A stretch of 43,152 nucleotides of DNA from an uncultured Bacteroidaceae bacterium (GTDB lineage: Bacteria; Bacteroidota; Bacteroidia; Bacteroidales; Bacteroidaceae). Position numbers and translations under genes: made by a program. Below are positions 17,191-23,988 of this stretch, in pieces; position 1 is the stretch's first letter, and each line of letters begins with the position of its first letter. The stretch covers positions 1 to 43,152 of the forward strand of contig CALUJL010000025.1 of the NCBI GenBank assembly GCA_944320955.1. The letters run 5' to 3'. Below the pieces are notes generated by a model that was given only the letters and a program-made list of their open reading frames with translations, was not told the DNA's origin and did no database searches.

Positions 17191-18897
17191 TTATAATTCG
17201 TGCGTTTCGTCGGGAAGTTCTTCCTCCAAGGCTTTCATCCGTTCGGCAGCCCGTCGCAGGGCGATGTCGTAGGCCTCGTAGTATTGCAGGATGAAGTTCT
17301 TCCACAGTGCTTTCTCGGCAGTGTCTTTGGCTTTACGCCGGATTTCTTTCGTTTCCTTCTCGTCTTTTCGGGAGAAAGAGAGTACTATTTCCGTTATGTT
17401 TTCCGCCGCTTCGAAATAGTTGTAGTCCGAGCGCCGGACAATGGCCGTACCGTCGTCTATCGAGCTACCCATGCCCAAGCTGTTGATCCACAGCCCGAAG
17501 CCGGCCAGATTGGTGGAAACGGTAGGAATATGGAAAGCAATACTTTCCAGCGGGGTATATCCCCAAGGTTCGTAGTAGGAGGGATAGATAGTCAGGTCGA
17601 AGCCGATGAGTGTATCGTAGTAGCTCTTGTCTACAATCCCGTCTTTTCCGTCCAGATAGCAGGGGATGAATATCAGTTTTACGTTGTCCTCTTTCCTGTT
17701 GTGTAGCTGCAGGTTGTGTAACATTCCCGTCAGCCGGTCTTCATTCAGGTTGTGGAGATAGTGGGTGAGGTAGTTCATTTCCAGAGGAGCCTGGAAGTTT
17801 GTCTCACCCGAGAGCAGCCGTTCCTTCAGGTCCTGCCGCGGTCCTGCGCTGTATGCCGGTACTGCCACGACGGCAAGCACCTTCTTGGGCACGTCCTTGC
17901 GGCGGTTCAGATTGTTCATCGACTCCAAAAACAAGTCGATGCCCTTGTTTTTGAATTCATACCGCCCGCTCGTGCCGATGATGAGCGTATTCTCGTCCTC
18001 AAACGTTTCTCCCATTAGGGCGGAAGCTATGGTCAAGATGGATTTCCGGGCCTGTTTCCGCCGGCTTACGAAAGCAGTCCCTCGCGGAACGAAGCCTTTC
18101 TCGAATCCGTTCTTCAAGACTACGTCCACACTCTTCTCCAGCAAGACGCGGCACTCCTGGTCGGTCAGGTCGCTTACCGTAGTGAAGCAATCCACGTGGT
18201 GAGCCGTCTGTTTCTCAATGGAGTGCTTGGCTTCCATGTTCAGCTCGCGTGCCATCTGGTCCCCGTTGTAGGAGAAGAGATAGTCGTAGAGCGGTTTGTT
18301 GTTGCCGGCTATGGAGCGTCCTATGGAAGTGGCGTGTGTGGTGAATATCGTGGCAATCTCCGGCACTCGCTTCTGCAGGTAGAGTGCGCCGAGGCCCGTC
18401 ATCCATTCGTGGGCCTGGTAGATGACTTTTTTCCCACCTTTTATATTATATCGGTAAAAGCTCTCCATGGCGCGTCCGGCGGCATAGGAAAACATCGAAG
18501 CCTCGTCGTAGTCGCCATAGGCATGCAGGGAGTCTACGCCGAAGTCTTGCCAGGCGTGGTAGTAGATGTCGTTCTTTTCAGCATAATAGGAGGAGAAATC
18601 CACTAAGAATACCACGGGTTTCCCCGGGATGTTCCATCTTCCGGCACGTATCTTCAGGTTTTCTTCGGCCGCAGCGTGCGCGGTCCAATCCGCATATATC
18701 GTCTTGTCTTCCGTGAAGTATGGATTTTCTTTTCCTTCCCACACGTCCGGTCCGATAAAAATCAGATTGTCCCCGAGTTTCGCCTGCAATGTGTTAGCCC
18801 GTGTAGAGAGCACGGTATAGATTCCACCGACTTTATTACAGACTTCCCAACTCACTTCCACTACGTAGTCAGGCATCGGGAAAGCGTCTTTGTTCAT
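17191..18897 (-). CDS. Glycogen synthase, eukaryotic-type GT3
   Basis: The 568-residue protein elongates glycogen from a nucleotide-glucose donor. It begins VVEVSWEVCNKVGGIYTVLSTRA-like, which is the GT3 (yeast and animal glycogen synthase) signature rather than the bacterial GT5 GlgA form, and carries YPSYYEPWGYTPLESIAF near the C terminus, with the catalytic Glu pair. Such GT3 enzymes are established in Bacteroidetes. The frame is open further upstream, but the ATG at 18897 places the conserved strand next to the N terminus and lies 34 bases after the TATCTTTG box, so it is the preferred start. It is the first gene of the operon with glgP. Confidence 0.9.
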   Translation of the reverse strand: MNKDAFPMPDYVVEVSWEVCNKVGGIYTVLSTRANTLQAKLGDNLIFIGPDVWEGKENPYFTEDKTIYADWTAHAAAEENLKIRAGRWNIPGKPVVFLVDFSSYYAEKNDIYYHAWQDFGVDSLHAYGDYDEASMFSYAAGRAMESFYRYNIKGGKKVIYQAHEWMTGLGALYLQKRVPEIATIFTTHATSIGRSIAGNNKPLYDYLFSYNGDQMARELNMEAKHSIEKQTAHHVDCFTTVSDLTDQECRVLLEKSVDVVLKNGFEKGFVPRGTAFVSRRKQARKSILTIASALMGETFEDENTLIIGTSGRYEFKNKGIDLFLESMNNLNRRKDVPKKVLAVVAVPAYSAGPRQDLKERLLSGETNFQAPLEMNYLTHYLHNLNEDRLTGMLHNLQLHNRKEDNVKLIFIPCYLDGKDGIVDKSYYDTLIGFDLTIYPSYYEPWGYTPLESIAFHIPTVSTNLAGFGLWINSLGMGSSIDDGTAIVRRSDYNYFEAAENITEIVLSFSRKDEKETKEIRRKAKDTAEKALWKNFILQYYEAYDIALRRAAERMKALEEELPDETHEL

Positions 18898-18930
18898 ATT
18901 AGTAATAAAAAGAAGTTCGCATTCAGGCCG

Positions 18931-18938
18931 CAAAGATA
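18931..18938 (-). promoter_or_regulatory. Promoter -7 box for the glycogen operon
   Basis: TATCTTTG on the minus strand, 33 bases upstream of the glycogen synthase start at 18897. It supports this start over upstream in-frame codons, since a longer protein would begin before the transcription start. Confidence 0.65.
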
Positions 18939-19013
18939 ATTCTTTTTTTAGGATACGGAAAAGAAATTTTCGATTTCCGTGTCGAAAAATTCTCACTTAC
19001 AGTCCAGAAACAA

Positions 19014-19021
19014 TATCTTTG
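19014..19021 (+). promoter_or_regulatory. Promoter -7 box for the M61 peptidase gene
   Basis: TATCTTTG on the plus strand, 25 bases before the start codon, divergent from the glycogen operon promoter 75 bases away. Confidence 0.65.
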
Positions 19022-19046
19022 CCTCGCAAAAACAACAGATGGACCG

Positions 19047-20621
19047 ATGCGAAAAAAGCTATTCTCACGGGGTAAAAAGGCGTTTTCGGCCTTGCTCCTA
19101 TCCTCCATTCTGCCGCTCGGAGCGGGGGCGGAAGAGGCGTTCGAAATGAAATACGAGGTCTCGCTCGATACGGTCGGGCACTATATCGATGTCGATTTGC
19201 GCTACATCCGTCCTGCGGCGGCCGGGGCAGAGGGCGATACCGTGCGGCTGTGCATGCCGGTGTGGGCACCGGGCTACTATCTGATACTCGACTATCCGAA
19301 AAACATGGTGGACTTCCGGGCCGAGGACCCGCAAGGCCGTCCGCTTGTATGGGAGAAAGAGGGGAAAAGCACCTGGCGGATTTTGCCTGCAGGGGCTGAT
19401 ACGCTGTGCATCCGCTACCGTGTTTTTGCCTTGGAGCGCAGCGTGGCCGAGAGCCGCGTGGCGTGTGGGAGCGCTTTCTTGGCGCCGGGCGGTGTCTTTC
19501 TCTACCCGGAAGGGAAGAAAGATCACCCCGTGGAGGTGACGTTCGTTCTGCCCGGAAACTGGCAATCCGTCTCCACCGGGCTGGCTCCTGCCGGGGCTGG
19601 TTCCGCTCCGGCTCAGGGGAACCGCCGGACTTTCACGGCTCCCGATTTCGATGTCCTCTACGACAGTCCCGTCCTGATGGGCAACCAGGAGATAGTCCGT
19701 TTCCGCCACGAGGGGAAAGACTACGAGCTGGCCATGGAGTCCCCCGACGGATGGGAGGAAACCTCCCTCGTCGACGACCTGAAGCGCATGATGTCTGCGG
19801 CAACCGACCTGATGGGCCATGTGCCCTACGACCGCTATTGCTATCTCCTGCTGTGCGCCGGCGGCGGAGGGCTGGAGCACCTGAATTCCCAGGCCAGCTA
19901 TACGCAGGGCAATTTCCGATTCCCCGACCGTGCCGAATACCTGCGCTTCCTTTCGTTCGTCACGCACGAATATTTCCATTTATATAATGTGAAGGCCATC
20001 CGCCCCATCGAGTTAGGTCCTTTCGACTATGCGCGCGAAGTCTTTACCCCGATGCTGTGGGTGTCGGAAGGCTTCACCGTCTACTACGAGAGCCAGCTCC
20101 TCCGGCGTGCCGGGCTGGTGAGTGGCGACTATGTGCTCTCCGAGCTCTCCTCCTTCATCCGCACCGTCGAGTCCCGCGAGGGGCACCGGCACATGAGCCT
20201 GCGCCAGAGCAGTTACGACATCTGGCTCAACTTCTTCAACCGCAACCCCAACGGAGCCGAGACGCGCATTTCCTATTACGACAAGGGCCCCATACTCGGG
20301 CTGTTGATGGACATAGCCATCCGCCACGCAAGCGGCGGGGCCAAGAGCCTCGACGACGTGATGCGCCTGCTCTACCGCCGCTACTATCAGGAAGCCGGGC
20401 GCGGCTTTACGGAAGAAGAGTTCTGGAGCGTCTGCCGCGAAGTGGCCGGCCGGCCGCTTTCCCTCATGCGCCGCTATGTGGAGACGACCGACGAGATAGA
20501 CTACGACCGCTGCCTTGTCCCCGCCGGGCTATGGCTGGACCGGAGCACTTGGACGCTCCGCCGCTTGCCGGAGGCCGATGGTGAGGCGCTGAAGATGCGC
20601 CGCCAGTTGCTGGGAGACTGA
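19047..20621 (+). CDS. Secreted M61-family peptidase (glycyl aminopeptidase-like), short form
   Basis: The 524-residue protein starts with a signal peptide (MRKKLFSRGKKAFSALLLSS, cleavage near GAGAEE), so it acts in the periplasm or at the surface. An N-terminal beta domain (about 30-190) precedes a thermolysin-like domain with the zinc motif HEYFH (His307, Glu308, His311) and the third ligand Glu341 in WVSEGFT. M61 enzymes normally continue with a PDZ domain. Here the catalytic domain reaches the usual YVETTDEIDY boundary (about 474-483) and ends only about 40 residues later, so the PDZ domain is missing. The gene is monocistronic, with its own promoter and a repeat-derived terminator behind it. 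The substrate is unknown; the family prefers peptides with small N-terminal residues such as Gly or Ala. Confidence 0.88.
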   Translation: MRKKLFSRGKKAFSALLLSSILPLGAGAEEAFEMKYEVSLDTVGHYIDVDLRYIRPAAAGAEGDTVRLCMPVWAPGYYLILDYPKNMVDFRAEDPQGRPLVWEKEGKSTWRILPAGADTLCIRYRVFALERSVAESRVACGSAFLAPGGVFLYPEGKKDHPVEVTFVLPGNWQSVSTGLAPAGAGSAPAQGNRRTFTAPDFDVLYDSPVLMGNQEIVRFRHEGKDYELAMESPDGWEETSLVDDLKRMMSAATDLMGHVPYDRYCYLLLCAGGGGLEHLNSQASYTQGNFRFPDRAEYLRFLSFVTHEYFHLYNVKAIRPIELGPFDYAREVFTPMLWVSEGFTVYYESQLLRRAGLVSGDYVLSELSSFIRTVESREGHRHMSLRQSSYDIWLNFFNRNPNGAETRISYYDKGPILGLLMDIAIRHASGGAKSLDDVMRLLYRRYYQEAGRGFTEEEFWSVCREVAGRPLSLMRRYVETTDEIDYDRCLVPAGLWLDRSTWTLRRLPEADGEALKMRRQLLGD

Positions 20622-20654
20622 CCACGGGCGGAAAAAGCGCCTGCGTTTCCGCCA

Positions 20655-20694
20655 AAAAGGTGCAGCACTTTCTGAAAAAAGTGTTGCACCTTTT
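20655..20694 (+). terminator. Terminator after the M61 gene, formed by dispersed repeats
   Basis: AAAAGGTGCAGCACTTT (20655-20671) pairs with AAAGTGTTGCACCTTTT (20678-20694) with one G-T pair, followed by more T. The arms are copies of the dispersed CTTTTTCaGAAAG repeat in opposite orientations. Confidence 0.75.
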
Positions 20695-20711
20695 TTCAGA
20701 AAGTGGCAGCC
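20685..20711. repeat. Dispersed TGCAnCTTTTTCaGAAAG repeat, copy 3
   Basis: TGCACCTTTTTTCAGAAAGT followed by GGCAGC is the clearest copy. It overlaps a second inverted unit at 20661-20680 (TGCAGCACTTTCTGAAAAAA). Confidence 0.6.
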
Positions 20712-20792
20712 CGCCCCGCTTTTCCCCTTTCCTTGGTATAAGACAGGCCGCACTCGAAAACGAAATCAAGCCTCCGTTTCGCCCATTTGTAC

Positions 20793-20800
20793 TATCTTTG
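20793..20800 (+). promoter_or_regulatory. Promoter -7 box for dsbD
   Basis: TATCTTTG, 29 bases before the start codon. It matches TAnnTTTG. Confidence 0.65.
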
Positions 20801-20829
20801 TCCCCCAAAAACCTATTAAACTTCGATTT

Positions 20830-22902
20830 ATGACTACACGGATTTTTCGATTTTTCCTCTTCCTCGTGCTCTCTCTGGCGGCAGGAGGAGGACTCCGGGC
20901 ACAGATGGCCGACCCGGTATTCTTCCGCGTCGCACAGAAGAGTGCCGGGGCGGATGAGTTGGAGCTACGCTTCGATGCGTCCATCGACCCCGGCTGGCAT
21001 CTTTATTCCACCGACCTGCCTTCGGGCGGCCCCACTTCGGCCACCATCCACTTCGACCAGCTCGAAGGGGCGGAGCCCGTGGGGAAGCTGAAGCCGGTGG
21101 GGCAGGAAGTGGAGCGTTTCGACGAGATCTTCCAGATGGACCTGCGCTTCTTCGAATACGAGGGTGCTTTCGTCCAGAAACTGCGGCTTACGGCCCCGGC
21201 TTACGTGGTGAAGGGGTATCTGGAATACGGTGCCTGCGACGACCAAAACTGTCTGCCGCCGACCACCGTGGAGTTCAACTTTACGGGCAAAGGCCCTGCC
21301 GCCGCGGCGAAAAAGGAGCCTGCCCCGGCGGAGAAACCGGCTTCCGAGGCCGCCGCGCCTGCGCAGCCGGTGCAGCCTGTGGTGCAGCCCGACACGGCCG
21401 CAACGCCCGTGCCGACAGCCGCGGCAGCTGACTCTGCGGGGCTTGCGGCTGCCGTTGCTTCCGGCTTGTGGAAGCCCGTGACGGAGGAGTTGCAGGCCTT
21501 CTCCGAAGGCGATGCGCTGAGCCGTATGGCGCAGGGGTCGCTGTTCTACGTCTTCATTGCCGGTTTCCTGGGCGGTCTGCTGGCGCTGCTCACTCCCTGC
21601 GTGTGGCCGATTATCCCCATGACGGTGAGCTTCTTCCTGAAACGCTCGGGGGACAAGAAGAAAGGCGTGCGCGATGCAGTCATCTACGGGCTGAGCATCG
21701 TGGTGATTTACGTGGCGCTCGGGCTGATTGTCACCTTGGCCCTCGGCGGCAGCGCGCTCAACGATTTGAGCACGAATGCCGTGTTCAACGTCTTCTTCTG
21801 CCTGCTTCTGGTGGTGTTTGCCGCCTCCTTCTTCGGCGCTTTTGAGCTGACTCTGCCGGCTTCGTGGAGCACGCGGGTCAGCAGCAAGGCCGACAGTACC
21901 GGCGGGTTGCTGAGCATTTTCCTCATGGCCTTTACGCTCTCGCTGGTTTCCTTCTCCTGCACGGGGCCGATCATCGGCTTCCTGCTGGTAGAAGTGTCTA
22001 CGTCGGGCAGCATAGTGGCTCCGGCCATCGGCATGTTCGGCTTCGCCCTGGCCCTGGCCCTGCCGTTCACCCTGTTCGCCCTCTTCCCCGGCTGGCTGAA
22101 ACAGATGCCCCGCTCCGGCGGATGGATGAATGTGGTGAAGGTTTCCCTTGGCTTTATCGAGCTGGCCTTTGCCCTGAAGTTCCTCTCCGTGGCAGACCTG
22201 GCCTACGGCTGGGGCATACTCGACCGCGAAGTCTTCCTCGCCATCTGGATTGTGCTCTTCGCCCTGCTGGGATTCTATCTGCTGGGGAAAATCAAGTTCC
22301 CGCACGACGACGACGAGACCCACATCGGCGTGACGCGCTTCTTCCTGGCCCTGGCCTCGCTCTCCTTTGCGGTCTACATGGTGCCCGGCCTGTGGGGCGC
22401 GCCGCTGAAGGCCATCAGCGCCTTCTCTCCCCCTATGAATACGCAGGATTTCAACCTGCAAAAAGAGGAAATCGTGGAGGCCGGGTTCCGCGACTATGAG
22501 GCCGGAATGCAGCGGGCACGCGAGACGGGCAAGCCCGTGATGGTGGACTTCACGGGATTCGGCTGTGTGAATTGCCGGAAGATGGAACTGGCTGTCTGGA
22601 CCGACCCCGAGGTGAAGCGGCTGCTGACGCAGGACTATGTCTTGATCTCCCTCTACGTGGACGACAAGACGCCGCTGCCCGCGCCGATGGAAGTGGAAGA
22701 GAACGGGCGGAAGCGCACCCTGCGCACCGTGGGCGACAAGTGGAGCTATCTGCAGCGCACCAAGTTCGGCCACAGCACACAGCCCTTCTACGTCTTGCTC
22801 GACGGGGAGGGAAATCCGCTCAGCTACCCGTATTCCTACGATGAGGACGTGGACAAGTACGTAGACTTCCTCAAGAGCGGGCTGGAGAACTTCCGCAAAT
22901 AA
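20830..22902 (+). CDS. dsbD: Thiol:disulfide interchange protein DsbD
   Basis: The 690-residue membrane protein moves reducing power from cytoplasmic thioredoxin to periplasmic thiol proteins. It has a signal peptide (1-24), a periplasmic alpha domain with Cys136 and Cys141 (GACDDQNC), an Ala/Pro-rich linker (about 155-205), eight predicted membrane segments (about 235-525) with the redox pair Cys257 (TPCVWP) and Cys377 (SCTGP), and a C-terminal thioredoxin domain with C579-V-N-C582. All six redox cysteines of the electron relay are present. It stands alone, with its own promoter and a strong terminator. The Ala/Pro linker is longer than in Escherichia coli. Confidence 0.93.
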   Translation: MTTRIFRFFLFLVLSLAAGGGLRAQMADPVFFRVAQKSAGADELELRFDASIDPGWHLYSTDLPSGGPTSATIHFDQLEGAEPVGKLKPVGQEVERFDEIFQMDLRFFEYEGAFVQKLRLTAPAYVVKGYLEYGACDDQNCLPPTTVEFNFTGKGPAAAAKKEPAPAEKPASEAAAPAQPVQPVVQPDTAATPVPTAAAADSAGLAAAVASGLWKPVTEELQAFSEGDALSRMAQGSLFYVFIAGFLGGLLALLTPCVWPIIPMTVSFFLKRSGDKKKGVRDAVIYGLSIVVIYVALGLIVTLALGGSALNDLSTNAVFNVFFCLLLVVFAASFFGAFELTLPASWSTRVSSKADSTGGLLSIFLMAFTLSLVSFSCTGPIIGFLLVEVSTSGSIVAPAIGMFGFALALALPFTLFALFPGWLKQMPRSGGWMNVVKVSLGFIELAFALKFLSVADLAYGWGILDREVFLAIWIVLFALLGFYLLGKIKFPHDDDETHIGVTRFFLALASLSFAVYMVPGLWGAPLKAISAFSPPMNTQDFNLQKEEIVEAGFRDYEAGMQRARETGKPVMVDFTGFGCVNCRKMELAVWTDPEVKRLLTQDYVLISLYVDDKTPLPAPMEVEENGRKRTLRTVGDKWSYLQRTKFGHSTQPFYVLLDGEGNPLSYPYSYDEDVDKYVDFLKSGLENFRK

Positions 22903-22970
22903 TGCCTCGCCCCGCCGTGCGGAAACCGGCGGGGCAGGGGAGCAGGCCGGAAGCCCTGCACCCGGACAGA

Positions 22971-23012
22971 AAAAACCTCTGCATGTTTTTACGATTTCAT
23001 GCAGAGGTTTTT
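22971..23012 (+). terminator. Rho-independent terminator after dsbD
   Basis: AAAAACCTCTGCATG (22971-22985) is exactly complementary to CATGCAGAGGTTTTT (22998-23012). The A and T ends also make it usable from the opposite strand. Confidence 0.9.
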
Positions 23013-23041
23013 CTTGTTTTTCAAGAACTTTTCCGGCTTAT

Positions 23042-23078
23042 CCCAAATCGGTCATTAGAGAGCCCCCAATCCGATTTA
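23042..23078. repeat. ATCGGTCATTAG repeat, copy 1 (stem-loop)
   Basis: CCCAAATCGG (from 23042) pairs with CCGATTTAGG with one mismatch around TCATTAGAGAGCCCCC. The word ATCGGTCATTAG recurs at 32453-32464, also just beyond the 3' end of a minus-strand gene. Here it follows the minus-strand acetyltransferase and could serve as its terminator. Confidence 0.5.
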
Positions 23079-23081
23079 GGC

Positions 23082-23648
23082 TTATTCCTGTGTGCCGTTC
23101 AGTTTTCGCTTGACGGTGGCCGGGTTTCCCGCCGCCAGTGAGTCGGAGGGGATGTCGCGGCAGACGACGCTCCCGGCGCCAATGATGCAGCGGTCGCCTA
23201 TGGTGACGCCGGGGCAGACTATCACTCCGCCGCCCAGCCAGCAGTCTTCGCCTATGGTGACGGGCAGGCCGTATTCCTGCGGCTTGCGGCGATCCACGGG
23301 ATCCAGCGGATGCTGCGGCGTATAGATCTGGCAGTTGGGGCCGATGAGCGTATGGCGGCCGATGCGGATCTGTCCGGCATTGAGAAAAGTACAATTACTA
23401 TTGACGAAAACCCCTTCGCCCAGCTCGATGCCGTGGCCGTGGTCGCAGTGGAAAGGCGGGCACACCGTGGCCGAGGCGGGCAGGCCGGGGATGAGTTCTT
23501 CGATGGTTTTACGGTAGTCCTCGTCGTAGATGGTCATGGTTTGCAGCCGGGCGCAGATTTTTTTTGCATGGATCAGGCTCGCTTCTATGTCAGGATCTGA
23601 AAAGTCATACAGCTCGCGGCTGCGCATCTTCTCGAACTCGGTCTTCAT
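23082..23648 (-). CDS. maa: Sugar O-acetyltransferase (maltose acetyltransferase type)
   Basis: The 188-residue protein is a left-handed beta-helix (hexapeptide repeat) acetyltransferase using acetyl-CoA. It has the N-terminal Mac helical region (about 5-60, MRSRELYDFSDPD) and the catalytic loop with HPLDP (near 115), followed by the GEDCWLGGGVIVCPGVTIG coil. The true sugar is unknown; members acetylate maltose, galactosides or other sugars. It is 25 bases downstream of the DUF4250 gene on the same strand. Length is typical. Confidence 0.88.
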   Translation of the reverse strand: MKTEFEKMRSRELYDFSDPDIEASLIHAKKICARLQTMTIYDEDYRKTIEELIPGLPASATVCPPFHCDHGHGIELGEGVFVNSNCTFLNAGQIRIGRHTLIGPNCQIYTPQHPLDPVDRRKPQEYGLPVTIGEDCWLGGGVIVCPGVTIGDRCIIGAGSVVCRDIPSDSLAAGNPATVKRKLNGTQE

Positions 23649-23673
23649 GGACGGGGCGTTTCGGGATGGGGGA

Positions 23674-23850
23674 TCAATAGAACTTGTTCAGTTCGCGGTT
23701 GTATTCGAAGCCTGCGCTGCCCAGTTTCTTTACGATTTCCTGTTCGCTCAAGTCGAGGTCTTCGCAGAGTTGCTCCAGCGAGGAGTAGGAGTCGCGCAGT
23801 TTCGTGTTGATGAAGCTGTAGAGCATCATGGGGTCTTCCGGGATATTCAT
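23674..23850 (-). CDS. DUF4250 domain-containing small protein
   Basis: The 58-residue protein starts MNIPEDPMMLYSFINTKLRD and ends with YNRELNKFY, matching the DUF4250 family, a short helical protein with a helix-turn-helix-like pattern (SLEQLCEDLDLSEQEIVKKL). Its function is unknown. The frame is open upstream, but the ATG at 23850 gives the family start. It heads a two-gene unit with the acetyltransferase. Confidence 0.85.
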   Translation of the reverse strand: MNIPEDPMMLYSFINTKLRDSYSSLEQLCEDLDLSEQEIVKKLGSAGFEYNRELNKFY

Positions 23851-23895
23851 TGTCGTTTTTTGTTTTTTGTAGGTTGCTTTGTCCGTTTTCGGCTG

Positions 23896-23903
23896 CAAAG
23901 GTA
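23896..23903 (-). promoter_or_regulatory. Promoter -7 box for DUF4250-maa
   Basis: TACCTTTG on the minus strand, 45 bases before the DUF4250 start codon at 23850. Confidence 0.6.
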
Positions 23904-23922
23904 GGCAATCCGCTGGAGATAC

Positions 23923-23958
23923 GAAAAAAGGCGGGAAGGAACTGTGGTCCCTTCCCGC
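23923..23958 (-). terminator. Terminator after the GH51 gene
   Basis: On the minus strand GCGGGAAGG (23958-23950) pairs with CCTTCCCGC (23939-23931), followed by a T run (23929-23924). It lies 30 bases beyond the GH51 stop. Confidence 0.8.
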
Positions 23959-23988
23959 GCAGGTGGTAATTGTCCGGACGGGTTGTCG

